From: Roseobacter sp.
GTDB lineage: Bacteria > Pseudomonadota > Alphaproteobacteria > Rhodobacterales > Rhodobacteraceae
DNA length: 39,028 nt
Assembly (NCBI GenBank): GCA_015665415.1
Contig: JADFAE010000037.1
Coordinates: 1-39,028, forward strand
Reading direction: 5' to 3'
Position 1 is the first letter of the stretch. Every line of letters starts with the position of its first letter. Below are positions 1 through 8,301 of this stretch, in pieces. The translations under genes and the position numbers were made by a program. The notes below the pieces were generated by a model, which ran no database searches, was not told the DNA's origin, and saw only the letters and a program-made list of their open reading frames with translations.

Positions 1-96
1 TCAACCGGTTAGCGAAAGGTTAACGCCAGAACAGGGCGCTGAGAAGAGACAGAACGACGAGAAGGCTGAAGAGACTTACTGCACTGCAGCAAGACT

Positions 97-696
97 TCAG
101 ACAGCACTGCGCCTCGGGGTCAAGGGAAACCGTGTTGCCAGCAGCCCCAGGATGACCGCCAGATAGATCAGAGGCTCGATCTGAAAGCCCTTCACCAGCA
201 TGACGTAATGCAGCCCGCCCAGAATGGCGGCGGGATAGGTCAGAAGATGCAGACGTTTCCATCTGGCCCCCAGGCGTTTGACCGACAGAGTATTGGAGGT
301 AAGTGCCAGCGGCAGCAACAGCACAAAACCCGCCATGCCGATGGTGACATAGGGGCGCTTGGCGATATCCACCAGAATCTGGCTGAGGATCTGAACATCC
401 AGCACCAACCAGACCAGAAGATGGAGCGCCACATAGGCAAAGGTCAAAACCCCGATGGCACGTCTGAACCGGATCAGGTTGAGTCCGGAAAAACGGCGCA
501 GCGGCGTCACTGCCAACCCCAGGATCAGCAGCTGCAGAGCGCGCGTGCCCAGCACATGCTCCAAAGCCTTGACCGGATCCGCGCCAAGGCTGCCCGTCAT
601 GCCCAGATACAAAAGCCAAACAGGATAGAGCCCGCCCAATAGATAGAGGCTCCAGGTCGGGATCCTGCGCAGGGCTGAATTCAGAGAGTCGATCAT
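97..696 (-). CDS. msrQ: MsrQ, haem-binding membrane subunit of the MsrPQ methionine sulfoxide reductase
   Basis: The 199-residue protein is almost entirely hydrophobic, with about six membrane segments, and matches the MsrQ/YedZ ferric-reductase-like family in length and in its conserved stretches. Histidines lie inside helices (for example the segments reading VALHLLVWLV and LHLLTYPAAILGGLHYVM) and are the likely haem ligands. In the family this inner-membrane cytochrome passes electrons from the quinone pool or flavin to periplasmic MsrP, which repairs oxidised methionine in envelope proteins. The partner msrP lies upstream on the same strand, but 343 bases away and beyond a hairpin terminator, so msrQ may have its own promoter or depend on readthrough. 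The ATG at 694-696 gives the family length. Only a weak AAGGA lies upstream of it. Confidence 0.93.
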   Translation of the reverse strand: MIDSLNSALRRIPTWSLYLLGGLYPVWLLYLGMTGSLGADPVKALEHVLGTRALQLLILGLAVTPLRRFSGLNLIRFRRAIGVLTFAYVALHLLVWLVLDVQILSQILVDIAKRPYVTIGMAGFVLLLPLALTSNTLSVKRLGARWKRLHLLTYPAAILGGLHYVMLVKGFQIEPLIYLAVILGLLATRFPLTPRRSAV

Positions 697-1039
697 CAGT
701 GGGGCCGTCCTTTCCTGGCGCGCCGCAGCCCCCCCTTTGCGCCTCAGCCCGGTGTTTCAGCCCGGTGTTTCAGCTGGGTCGCGGCGGAGGCGATTGCGGC
801 TCTGCCTTATAGATAGGGTATCGCCCTCCAGGCCCAAAGCGGATTACGGCGCGCTCACTCAGAGTTCAGCTAGGTTACAGTGCAGAGGACTAAAACATGG
901 ACAGGACAGGGAATGAGCAAACCAACAAAGGCGCAAAGGAGATATAAAAAGGGGCACCCAAAGGGATGCCCCAAAGCCGTTCCAAATCCGATAGGGCCAG
1001 TACGGCGATCTCAGGCTGCGCCTGGCTGAACCTGCATCC
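697..1039. other. msrQ-msrP intergenic region with a 13-base tandem duplication
   Basis: This 343-base stretch holds no credible gene. Reading along + it contains two exact adjacent copies of CAGCCCGGTGTTT (745-757 and 758-770) followed by a decayed third start. At 946-972 there is a terminator for msrP on the minus strand. The remainder may hold the msrQ promoter, but I cannot name a convincing -35/-10 pair. Confidence 0.6.
946..972 (-). terminator. Rho-independent terminator downstream of msrP
   Basis: Read on the minus strand, the arm GGGGCA-T-CCC (complement of 963-972) pairs with GGGTGCCCC (complement of 951-959) around a TTT loop and is followed by TTTTT (complement of 946-950). It lies about 70 bases after the msrP stop and before msrQ. 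Confidence 0.75.
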
Positions 1040-1963
1040 CTAAAAGAACTTCGCCAGATCCATCCCCTCATATAGAGAGGCCACCTCTGCATCGTAACCA
1101 TTGAACATCAGAGTATCCTGGCGGCTGGCAAAAAGCCCCCCACCCAATCGGCGCTCACTGGCCTGACTCCAGCGCGGATGTGACACATTGGGGTTCACAT
1201 TGCTGTAAAACCCATATTCGCGCCCGTTGGCCATGTTCCAACTGGTCGGCGGCTCTTTGTCGGTCAGCGTGATCCGGACCACCGATTTGATTGATTTGAA
1301 GCCGTATTTCCACGGCACCACCAAACGCAGCGGCGCGCCATTCTGATTGGGAAGGTCCTGACCAAAGATCCCGGTTGCCATAAGTGTCAGCGGATGCATC
1401 GCCTCATCCAGCCGCAAGCCTTCGCGGTAGGGCCAATCCAGCACCTGGTAGGCGGTGCCGGGCATTTCCGACGGGCGATACAGAGTTTCAAAGGCGACGT
1501 ATTTGGCGCCCGACTGAACCCCGGCCAAGTTCAGCAGATCCGCCAGCTCAAACCCGTTCCAGGGCACCACCATCGACCAGGCCTCGACACAGCGGAAGCG
1601 ATAGATGCGCTCCTCGATGGTCATCTCCCCCAGGATCTGCTGGAAATCATAATCGCCGGGGCGATCCACCAGGCCATCGATCTTGACGCTCCAGGGCGAG
1701 GTGGTCAGGGAACCCGCATATTTTGCCGGATCGCCCTTGCCGGTGCCAAACTCATAATAGTTGCAATAGGTGGTTACATCCTCCCAGGAGTTCACCTCCA
1801 GCGCGCTCCCCTGGTCTTGGGCCTGTGCCTGCCCCGGCATGCCCCCCAGCCCGGCCAGACCGGCCATGCCGCCAAGGCCCGCCATGATCTGACGGCGGTT
1901 CATGAAGGCGGCTTTGGGCGTGACATCAGCCGGGGTAAGGGTATTGGTCCAACGACGGGCCAT
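1040..1963 (-). CDS. msrP: MsrP, periplasmic molybdopterin catalytic subunit of methionine sulfoxide reductase
   Basis: This 307-residue protein carries a twin-arginine export signal: an Arg-Arg pair at residues 23-24, then a Gly/Ala-rich hydrophobic stretch to an AQAQ sequence near residue 49. It is therefore expected to fold with its cofactor in the cytoplasm and act in the periplasm. The body is the sulfite-oxidase-like molybdopterin fold. Cys125, in the context [16 protein letters not shown], is the expected molybdenum ligand. MsrP reduces methionine sulfoxide in envelope proteins using electrons from MsrQ. AGGAGA just before the ATG at 1961-1963 supports the start. A glutamate-synthase-domain gene lies 70 bases upstream on the same strand and may be co-transcribed. 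A terminator follows the stop. Confidence 0.95.
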   Translation of the reverse strand: MARRWTNTLTPADVTPKAAFMNRRQIMAGLGGMAGLAGLGGMPGQAQAQDQGSALEVNSWEDVTTYCNYYEFGTGKGDPAKYAGSLTTSPWSVKIDGLVDRPGDYDFQQILGEMTIEERIYRFRCVEAWSMVVPWNGFELADLLNLAGVQSGAKYVAFETLYRPSEMPGTAYQVLDWPYREGLRLDEAMHPLTLMATGIFGQDLPNQNGAPLRLVVPWKYGFKSIKSVVRITLTDKEPPTSWNMANGREYGFYSNVNPNVSHPRWSQASERRLGGGLFASRQDTLMFNGYDAEVASLYEGMDLAKFF

Positions 1964-2033
1964 GGAAATCTCCTGCGGAAAACGATTGTGTCCGGCCTAA
2001 CCCGGCAGCGGGCCAAGGCCAAAACATATCCTC

Positions 2034-3524
2034 TCACTTCTGCGCGACGGCACTGTAACTTGGCATGATCTCATGCATGGGCCGCGAGCGCCCGCTGTCC
2101 TGCATGATGCGCACATGGCGACGACGCAGCTTGCGCGGCTCGGTGACACCAACGGAATGGGCAATGGTCTCGACCTCATGGATAATCTCTGTCGCGTAAC
2201 GCGCCACGCGCTTGTACTTATCCTCGACCACCAAGCCTTTTTGAAACCGCGGATCATGGGTGGTGATGCCGGTGGGGCAGGTGTTCTTGTTGCATTTCAG
2301 CGCCTGGATACAGCCCAGCGAGAACATAAAGCCCCGGGCCGAGGTGACAAAATCGGCCCCCGCAGCCAGCGCCCAGGCGACATCGCCGGGGTTCACCAGC
2401 TTGCCGCTGGCAATCAGGCGGATACGATCCTGCATCCCGTATTCATCGCGCAAATTGCAGACCAGCGGCAGGGCCTCACGCACCGACATGCCAACCAGAT
2501 CAATCAGCGGCATGGGGGCCGCGCCGGTGCCGCCTTCGCCGCCGTCGATGGTGATGAAATCCGGTGCCTCATCAGGGCGCGAGGCTATGGTCATGAACAA
2601 CTCTCGCATCACGGCCTCAGACCCCACAACTGTCTTGATACCCACCGGCTTGCCGGTCACCTCTCGCAGATGACCGATCATGTCGAGAAGATCCTCAAAA
2701 CTGGCGATTTCCGGGTGACGATTGGGAGAGATACTGGCCTCGCCTTCTGGAATGCCACGGATGGCGGCGATTTCGGCGCTGACTTTTTCAGCCGGCAGAA
2801 TGCCACCCTTGCCCGGTTTGGCTCCCTGCGCCAGCTTCAGCTCGAACATCTTCACCAAAGGGTTCTGCGCCACTTCGCGCAGCTTGGCATCACTCAACCC
2901 GCCTTCTGGATTGCGCACCCCGTATTTGGCGGTCCCGATCTGAAACACCACATCGCAGCCCCCCTCCAGGTGAAAGGGGCTGAGACCGCCCTCTCCGGTG
3001 TTGAGCCAGACGCCGGCTTCGCGCGCGCCCCGGCTGAGGGCCCGCACCGCCGGTTGCGACAGCGCCCCATAGCTCATGCCTGAGATATTAAAGAAGGAAG
3101 GGGCCCGATACGGCACCCGCGCGCCAGCTCCAATCACCAGAGGTTCGCAACTGGCGTGCTGATCGTCCAGCGGCGGAAAGGGCGCGTTGACAAAGATCGG
3201 TGTGCCCGGCACGGCGGTGTTGCGGGTGGAGCCAAAGGCGACAGTGTTGCTCTGACCTTCGGCGGCGCGGCCGACCCATTCGCGTTGGGCCCGGTTAAAA
3301 GGCAGCTCCTCGCGGTCCATGGCAAAGAAATACTGGCGGAAAAACTCACCCAGACTGCTGAAAAGATGGCGGAACCGGCCCAGCACCGGATAGTTGCGCC
3401 GGATCGCGTCATGGGTCTGCAACCGGTCCACTACAAACAGGATCAGGAGCACCAGCGCCAGAGCCCCCAGCAGAAAAACAAAGCCGATGGCGAGAAATTC
3501 TATGGCTTTTGCCGCGAAACCCAT
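2034..3524 (-). CDS. Membrane-anchored FMN-binding glutamate synthase domain protein
   Basis: The 496-residue protein starts with one hydrophobic helix (about residues 9-32), followed by a complete glutamate synthase central/FMN domain (GltB2-type). DGGEGGTGAAP is the FMN-phosphate and substrate loop. The cysteines at 405, 411 and 416 have the C-x5-C-x4-C spacing of the 3Fe-4S cluster of GltB. The N-terminal glutaminase domain and the C-terminal beta-helix of true GltB are missing, so ammonia from glutamine cannot be supplied in the usual way. The physiological reaction of this stand-alone family is not known to me. The helix suggests anchoring to the inner membrane, where it could exchange electrons with a redox partner. 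TAGGAG lies eight bases before the ATG. It is 70 bases upstream of msrP on the same strand and divergent from the DUF302 gene. Confidence 0.88.
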   Translation of the reverse strand: MGFAAKAIEFLAIGFVFLLGALALVLLILFVVDRLQTHDAIRRNYPVLGRFRHLFSSLGEFFRQYFFAMDREELPFNRAQREWVGRAAEGQSNTVAFGSTRNTAVPGTPIFVNAPFPPLDDQHASCEPLVIGAGARVPYRAPSFFNISGMSYGALSQPAVRALSRGAREAGVWLNTGEGGLSPFHLEGGCDVVFQIGTAKYGVRNPEGGLSDAKLREVAQNPLVKMFELKLAQGAKPGKGGILPAEKVSAEIAAIRGIPEGEASISPNRHPEIASFEDLLDMIGHLREVTGKPVGIKTVVGSEAVMRELFMTIASRPDEAPDFITIDGGEGGTGAAPMPLIDLVGMSVREALPLVCNLRDEYGMQDRIRLIASGKLVNPGDVAWALAAGADFVTSARGFMFSLGCIQALKCNKNTCPTGITTHDPRFQKGLVVEDKYKRVARYATEIIHEVETIAHSVGVTEPRKLRRRHVRIMQDSGRSRPMHEIMPSYSAVAQK

Positions 3525-3641
3525 GCAAAAACTCCTATATGTAAATCTGACAGGTGGCCCAGCGCTGCCCGTCCTTGCCTCCAGATTGAGGGGGATGCCT
3601 GGTCAGGGCAAGGCACAGCCGATCACATTGGGAGAAGACAG

Positions 3642-4094
3642 ATGAAACATTTTGCCGCCATTGCCGCCCTCAGCGCAGGCAGCCTGCTGCTGAGCCTCGC
3701 ACCGGTACAAGCACAGGACATGGTTCGCTTTGAAACGCCCCTAGCCTATGAGGATGTGATCTTTGGCCTGGAAAACGCCATTACCGATCGGGGGTTGGTG
3801 GTCGATCACATCAGCCATGTAGGAGAGATGCTGGAGCGCACCCGCGCCGATGTGGGATCAGACGTGGTGCTGTTTCAACAGGCGGATGTCTATTCCTTCT
3901 GCTCTGCCAAACTGTCGCGGCAGGTGATGGAGGCTAATCCGATGAACATCACCTTTTGCCCCTATGACATCTTTGTCGCCCAGCGCCCGGATGACAGCAA
4001 GGTCACCATCGGCTTTCGCGCCTTCCCCGAAGGTGAGATGCAGCTGATCCAGGAACTTCTGACCGGTATCGCGCAAGAGGCCATTGAAGAATAG
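3642..4094 (+). CDS. Secreted DUF302 family protein
   Basis: This is a 150-residue protein with a clear Sec signal peptide (about residues 1-24, ending VQAQ) followed by a DUF302 domain. The domain is recognisable from the region reading AYEDVIFGLENAITDRGLVV and the later FCPYDIFVA. DUF302 proteins are small, mostly single-domain envelope or cytoplasmic proteins of unproven function. The start was set at the ATG at 3642 because GGGAGAAG stands just before it and the signal peptide begins there. The frame is open further upstream (to 3156) but that part is antisense to the divergent glutamate-synthase gene. Two cysteines in the mature part could form a disulfide. The function is unknown. Confidence 0.85.
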   Translation: MKHFAAIAALSAGSLLLSLAPVQAQDMVRFETPLAYEDVIFGLENAITDRGLVVDHISHVGEMLERTRADVGSDVVLFQQADVYSFCSAKLSRQVMEANPMNITFCPYDIFVAQRPDDSKVTIGFRAFPEGEMQLIQELLTGIAQEAIEE

Positions 4095-4210
4095 TTGCGG
4101 TAAAACGGAGCGCCCCGCAGAACATGTTTCGTCGCCCCGACCGCAGACACCTGCATGCAAATATCAGCGCCACGGACGCTCTGTCCTGATCCTCAAAAAC
4201 AGCAGACAAC

Positions 4211-4238
4211 AAAAAAGGCCCGCCAATAGCGGGCCTTT
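4211..4238 (-). terminator. Terminator downstream of clpB, possibly bidirectional
   Basis: GGCCCGC (4217-4223) and GCGGGCC (4229-4235) pair around CAATA. Read on minus, the stem is followed by six Ts (complement of 4211-4216). On plus it is followed by TTT only, so it may also end the DUF302 transcript. Confidence 0.8.
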
Positions 4239-4250
4239 CAGTGTTCACCC

Positions 4251-4281
4251 CAAACAGGTGCTGCAGCCGCAAACCTGTTTG
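4251..4281 (-). repeat. Stem-loop immediately after the clpB stop codon
   Basis: CAAACAGGT (4251-4259) and ACCTGTTTG (4273-4281) form a perfect nine-base inverted repeat with a 13-base loop, ending one base from the clpB stop (4283-4285). It stands before the T-tailed terminator and may protect the 3' end of the clpB mRNA. Confidence 0.6.
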
Positions 4282-4282
4282 G

Positions 4283-6901
4283 TCAATGCACCACAGCATC
4301 ATCCGGTTTGGGTCGATCAGAGGTGCCGACTCGGTCGCCGATGATCAGGCCCTCACTGCCCGCCGAGACCGGCACCGTATCGCCATCCTTGACTTCGCCC
4401 CCAAGCAAAAGCTCTGCCAGCGGGTTTTGCAGCGCGCGCTGGATCACCCGTTTCAAGGGGCGCGCCCCAAAGACTGGGTCATAGCCTTCATCCGCAAGCC
4501 AAGTCTTGGCGCCTTCGTCCAGGGCCAGGGTGATCTTGCGCGTGGCCAGACGCTTCATCAGGCGGCCAAGCTGGATCTCGACAATGCCATCCATATCCTT
4601 ACGCGCAAGACGATCAAAGATAATGGTCTCATCCAGACGGTTGAGGAACTCTGGCCGGAAATGCGCCTTGACCGCATCCATCACGTCGCGCTTGGCATCA
4701 GAAGCATCCGCCCCCTCTGGCAGCTGACTGAGGGCCTGAGCGCCGAGGTTGGAGGTCAGGATGATCAACGTCTGTTTGAAATCAACGGTGCGGCCCTGGC
4801 CATCGGTCAGCATGCCGTCATCCAGCACCTGCAACAGCACGTTGAAGACATCCGGATGCGCCTTTTCCACCTCATCAAACAGCACCACCTGATAGGGGCG
4901 ACGCCGCACGGCTTCGGTCAGGGCACCGCCCTCGTCATATCCGACATAGCCCGGAGGCGCGCCGATCAGACGCGCGACACTGTGTTTTTCCATGTATTCC
5001 GACATGTCGATCCGCACCATGGCAGCATCATCGTCGAACAGGAAATTCGCAACCGCCTTGGTCAGTTCCGTCTTACCGACCCCGGTTGGCCCTAGGAACA
5101 GGAAGGAGCCCAGCGGGCGGTTTTCGTCATTCAGACCCGCCCGCGCCCGGCGCACCGCATTGGCAACAGCCGTCACCGGCGCGTTCTGGCCAATGACGCG
5201 GGAATGCAGCACGTCTTCCATCCGCAGCAGTTTGTCGCGCTCCCCCTCCAGCATCTTGGAGGTGGAAATACCGGTCCAGCGTTCGACCACCCCGGCGATC
5301 TGCTCAGGGCGTACGGCTTCTTCGACCATCACGCCCTGCTCTTCGCGTGCTTCGGCCTCACCCAGCTGCTTTTCCAGATCCGGGATGACACCATAAGACA
5401 GCTCACCCGCACGGGCGAGATTGGCCTCACGCTTGGCAATTTCCAGATCGGCGCGGGCGCGGTCCAGCTTTTCCTTGAGATCCCGTGCCCCGGCCAGTTT
5501 ATCCCGTTCCGCCTGCCACTGCGCGGTCATCTCTGCGCTCTGCTCCTGCAGATCTGAGAGTTCTTTTTGCAAGACTTCGAGACGATCCTTGGAGGCGGTA
5601 TCATCCTCCAGCTTCAGCGCCTCTTCCTCGATCTGCATCTGCAGGATCTGGCGGTCCAATGCGTCGAGCGCCTCAGGCTTGCTATCCACCTGCATGCGCA
5701 AGCGGCTTGCGGCCTCATCCACCAGGTCGATGGCCTTGTCGGGCAAAAAGCGGTCAGTGATATAGCGGTTCGACAGGGTCGCTGCAGAGACCAAGGCGGC
5801 ATCGGCAATGCGCACCCCGTGGTGCAATTCATATTTTTCCTTGATGCCGCGCAGGATCGAGACCGTGTCTTCGACCGTTGGCTCCTGCACCAGAACCGGC
5901 TGGAAGCGACGGGCAAGGGCCGCGTCTTTCTCCACATATTTGCGATATTCATCCAGTGTGGTGGCACCGATACAATGCAGCTCACCGCGCGCCAGCGCCG
6001 GCTTGATCAGATTGGCCGCATCCATGGCCCCATCCGATTTACCCGCCCCGACCAGCGTGTGCATCTCATCAATAAAGAGGATCACCTCACCTGCGGCCTC
6101 GGTGACCTCCGTCAGTACCGCTTTCAGACGTTCCTCGAACTCGCCGCGATATTTAGCACCGGCGATCAGCGCGCCCATGTCCAGCGACAACAGTTGCTTG
6201 TCGCGCAGAGATTCCGGCACATCCCCGTTGACGATACGCAGCGCCATGCCTTCGGCGATGGCGGTTTTACCCACCCCCGGCTCCCCGATCAGAACCGGGT
6301 TGTTCTTGGTGCGCCGTGACAGCACCTGCATCGCGCGGCGGATTTCCTCGTCGCGGCCGATGATGGGATCAATCTTGCCCTCGGCTGCAGCCTCGGTCAG
6401 GTCGCGGGCATATTTCTTCAGCGCGTCATAGCCCTCTTCGGCGGTGGCGCTGTCGGCTGTGCGCCCCTTGCGAATGTCATTGATCGCTTCGTTCAGTTTC
6501 TGCGCCGAAACATCGCCAGCGCTCAACGCGTCCTTGGCCCTGGATTTGACCATGCAAAGCGCCATCAACAGGCGTTCCACCGGCACAAAGCTATCGCCCG
6601 CCTTTTCGGCAATCTTGGCGGCCTCATCCAGCACCTTGGCGGTCTGGCCGTCCATATAGATCTGCCCGGCATCACCACTGACCTTGGGCAATTTACCAAC
6701 GGAAGCTTCAACCGCCTCGAGCACCCGTGCGGGTTTGCCGCCCGCCTTGCCAATCAGATTGCTGGCCAGCCCCTGATCATCATCCATCAATGCCTTGAGA
6801 AGGTGTTCCGGCACCATGCGCTGGTGCCCCTCACGCAGAGCAATGGTCTGCGCCGCTTGCACGAAACCCCGTGCCCGCTCAGTGAACTTGTTCAAGTCCA
6901 T
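4283..6901 (-). CDS. clpB: ClpB, ATP-dependent protein disaggregase
   Basis: The 872-residue protein is a full-length Hsp100 (E. coli ClpB has 857). It has the Clp N domain (1-145), the first AAA+ module with Walker A GEPGVGKT (206-213) and Walker B ILFIDE (274-279), the ClpB coiled-coil middle domain (about 405-525), and the second AAA+ module with Walker A GPTGVGKT (604-611) and sensor/Walker [12 protein letters not shown]. It threads aggregated protein through its hexameric pore together with DnaK. The ATG at 6899-6901 follows AAGGAG with good spacing. An in-frame GTG at 6955 has no ribosome site and was not used. A candidate sigma-32 promoter lies 80-107 bases upstream of the start codon. 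The gene stands alone, divergent from pyrF. Confidence 0.97.
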   Translation of the reverse strand: MDLNKFTERARGFVQAAQTIALREGHQRMVPEHLLKALMDDDQGLASNLIGKAGGKPARVLEAVEASVGKLPKVSGDAGQIYMDGQTAKVLDEAAKIAEKAGDSFVPVERLLMALCMVKSRAKDALSAGDVSAQKLNEAINDIRKGRTADSATAEEGYDALKKYARDLTEAAAEGKIDPIIGRDEEIRRAMQVLSRRTKNNPVLIGEPGVGKTAIAEGMALRIVNGDVPESLRDKQLLSLDMGALIAGAKYRGEFEERLKAVLTEVTEAAGEVILFIDEMHTLVGAGKSDGAMDAANLIKPALARGELHCIGATTLDEYRKYVEKDAALARRFQPVLVQEPTVEDTVSILRGIKEKYELHHGVRIADAALVSAATLSNRYITDRFLPDKAIDLVDEAASRLRMQVDSKPEALDALDRQILQMQIEEEALKLEDDTASKDRLEVLQKELSDLQEQSAEMTAQWQAERDKLAGARDLKEKLDRARADLEIAKREANLARAGELSYGVIPDLEKQLGEAEAREEQGVMVEEAVRPEQIAGVVERWTGISTSKMLEGERDKLLRMEDVLHSRVIGQNAPVTAVANAVRRARAGLNDENRPLGSFLFLGPTGVGKTELTKAVANFLFDDDAAMVRIDMSEYMEKHSVARLIGAPPGYVGYDEGGALTEAVRRRPYQVVLFDEVEKAHPDVFNVLLQVLDDGMLTDGQGRTVDFKQTLIILTSNLGAQALSQLPEGADASDAKRDVMDAVKAHFRPEFLNRLDETIIFDRLARKDMDGIVEIQLGRLMKRLATRKITLALDEGAKTWLADEGYDPVFGARPLKRVIQRALQNPLAELLLGGEVKDGDTVPVSAGSEGLIIGDRVGTSDRPKPDDAVVH

Positions 6902-6980
6902 CTTTCTCTCCTTATACAAGCGCCCGGTCAGGTGGATGCGCCCGCTATGCGGCACGCCCCGGTTCGGGCCTTACAGATCA

Positions 6981-7008
6981 ATTTGGGAGGTCTTGCCGCC
7001 TCTTCAAG
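6981..7008 (-). promoter_or_regulatory. Candidate heat-shock (RpoH) promoter of clpB
   Basis: On the minus strand CTTGAA (complement of 7003-7008) is followed, 17 bases after CTTG, by CCCAAAT (complement of 6981-6987). This resembles alphaproteobacterial RpoH promoters (CTTG, 17-18 bases, C-rich then AT-rich -10). The position, about 80 bases before the clpB ATG, fits a typical leader. Confidence 0.6.
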
Positions 7009-7160
7009 ATCATACTACCTGAAATTGTTGAAAAATCCCTGACATGCGTCAAACCCGGCTGCGGCACCCCTTATTTTTGGGCTTCCCCCCTTGGTGGCGG
7101 CACAGTAGGAAAGCGCCAATCCTTCAGCCAGACCCACAGCCCAGACACCGGAGAGCCCCC

Positions 7161-7892
7161 ATGTCCCAGACCACAGCCGACGACCGCCTGATTGTTGCCA
7201 TGGATGTGCCAGACGCCCTTGCCGGGTTGAAACTGGCCGAACAGCTGGGCGATGCGGTCTCCTTCTACAAGATCGGGCTGGGCATGCTGACCGGTGGCGG
7301 GCTGGCGCTGGCCAATGAGATGAAACAAGAGCTAGGCAAACGCATCTTCCTGGATATGAAGCTGTTTGACATTGGCGCCACTGTCGAAAGCGCCGTGCGT
7401 GGGCTGGCGCAGTTCGATCTCGATTTTCTGACCGTGCATGGCGACCCCTATGTGGTCAAAGCCGCCAAAGAGGGGGCCGCAGGCAAGGAAATGAAAATCC
7501 TGGCCGTCACCATTCTGACCTCACTGGATCGCGCAGATCTGGACGGGGCGCTGATCAAACCCGGCGCGATCCGGGATCTGGTACAGGAACGCGCGGGCAA
7601 TGCCTTTGCCGCTGGGGCAGATGGGGTGATTGCCAGCCCACAAGAGGCGGCGCTGATCCGCGCGCTGCCCGAGGCCACCGGCAAGCTGATCGTCACCCCC
7701 GGCGTGCGTCCCGCCGGGGCCGACCTTGGCGATCAAAAGCGCGTCGCCACCCCGGCCAGCGCCATTGCCGATGGGGCCGACCACATCGTTGTGGGCCGCC
7801 CGATCTGGAAATCTGAAAACCCACGCGCCGCTGCCCAGGCCATCCTGCAAGAGCTTTCCAGCCCGCAAGCACAGCAGCCAAACCGATCCTGA
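7161..7892 (+). CDS. pyrF: Orotidine 5'-phosphate decarboxylase
   Basis: This 243-residue enzyme catalyses the last step of de novo UMP synthesis, OMP to UMP plus CO2. The catalytic D-x-K-x-x-D array is at Asp65, Lys67 and Asp70 (in FLDMKLFDIGAT), with the upstream Lys37 in FYKIGLG. The phosphate-binding end is VTPGVRP and VVGRPI. The length is normal for the short bacterial class I enzyme. The start was placed at the ATG at 7161, which follows GGAGAG and matches the family N-terminus. The frame continues upstream to 7044 without family similarity. It is divergent from clpB and is followed by a long structured gene-free stretch. Confidence 0.96.
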   Translation: MSQTTADDRLIVAMDVPDALAGLKLAEQLGDAVSFYKIGLGMLTGGGLALANEMKQELGKRIFLDMKLFDIGATVESAVRGLAQFDLDFLTVHGDPYVVKAAKEGAAGKEMKILAVTILTSLDRADLDGALIKPGAIRDLVQERAGNAFAAGADGVIASPQEAALIRALPEATGKLIVTPGVRPAGADLGDQKRVATPASAIADGADHIVVGRPIWKSENPRAAAQAILQELSSPQAQQPNRS

Positions 7893-8068
7893 GAGCCGTT
7901 TCACACCGTTTTGCGACTGTCAGAGGGGGCGGCGGCTCCATTTCGCCCAAAAAAGCAGCAGAAAAATAACTTTTGCAATTCCCTGCCCAAAAGTTGGGCT
8001 GCACCTTGCCACCCCAGGGTGACCTAGGGTCAACGCGATAATATCAAACAAAAAAACATCTTTGCGAT

Positions 8069-8115
8069 GCGCATCTGTGCCAAATTGTCCCGTGACGGGA
8101 ATGTCACAGATGCGC
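8069..8115. repeat. Compound stem-loop with perfect 11-base outer arms
   Basis: GCGCATCTGTG (8069-8079) and CACAGATGCGC (8105-8115) are perfect complements. They enclose a second inverted repeat, TCCCG-TGA-CGGGA (8088-8100). It could be an RNA fold or a dyad protein site. Neither strand has a T-run after it. Confidence 0.6.
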
Positions 8116-8178
8116 GTATCCCGACCCAAGGCCAGAGCAAGGAAATTTGCGTAAGCCTCCAGGATAGGTGAATCTGAG

Positions 8179-8254
8179 GGGGAGACACTCCCCTGACGAA
8201 CTCCTCTTCCTGAGGTTCGTCTCCTGCCCCCGCTGAAGAGCGGGGGAATTTTTT
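8179..8254 (+). ncRNA. Candidate small RNA or 3' UTR-derived RNA with two hairpins and a terminator
   Basis: Three consecutive hairpins read on +. The first is GGGGA/TCCCC (8179-8193, loop GACAC). The second is GACGAAC/GTTCGTC (8195-8221), with an inner CTC/GAG. The third is the terminator CCCCCGCT/AGCGGGGG (8227-8246, loop GAAG) followed by a T-run (8249-8254). The apical part of the second hairpin and the linker before the terminator are pyrimidine-rich (CTCCTCTTCCT, TCTCCTG), resembling the anti-Shine-Dalgarno loops of alphaproteobacterial small RNAs. The 5' end is not defined; I see no convincing promoter. It could equally be the processed end of the pyrF transcript. Confidence 0.4.
8227..8254 (+). 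terminator. Strong rho-independent terminator
   Basis: A perfect eight-base GC stem (CCCCCGCT, 8227-8234; AGCGGGGG, 8239-8246) with a GAAG tetraloop is followed by AA and six Ts. It acts on + only; the minus strand has no T-run. Confidence 0.88.
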
Positions 8255-8301
8255 ACCTCCCCATCTGCCCCTTCCCGCCAAACTGGCGGCGGAACAGGCC
8301 T

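Larger units (their letters stand above)
7893..8301. other. Structured gene-free stretch after pyrF
   Basis: The stretch of 409 bases between pyrF (+) and the Nudix gene (-) has no credible coding frame but many inverted repeats. These are GCCCAA-AAG-TTGGGC (7985-7999), a compound stem-loop (8069-8115), two hairpins (8179-8193 and 8195-8221), a T-tailed terminator on + (8227-8254), and CCGCCA-AAC-TGGCGG (8275-8289). The terminator is over 330 bases beyond the pyrF stop, so either pyrF has a long folded 3' UTR or a separate small RNA ends here. Confidence 0.6.

Noticed and set aside
1-96. A gene at the left window edge
   Set aside because: The 96 bases after the msrQ stop show no frame with a start, a ribosome site or recognisable protein; the overlapping minus frame is a shadow of msrQ.
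1394-3083. Two long + strand frames over msrP and the glutamate-synthase gene
   Set aside because: Both are antisense shadows. Their translations are rich in His, Gln and Arg with no recognisable fold.
7985-7999. Terminator of pyrF at GCCCAA-AAG-TTGGGC
   Set aside because: The stem is short and is followed by TGCACC on + with no T-run.
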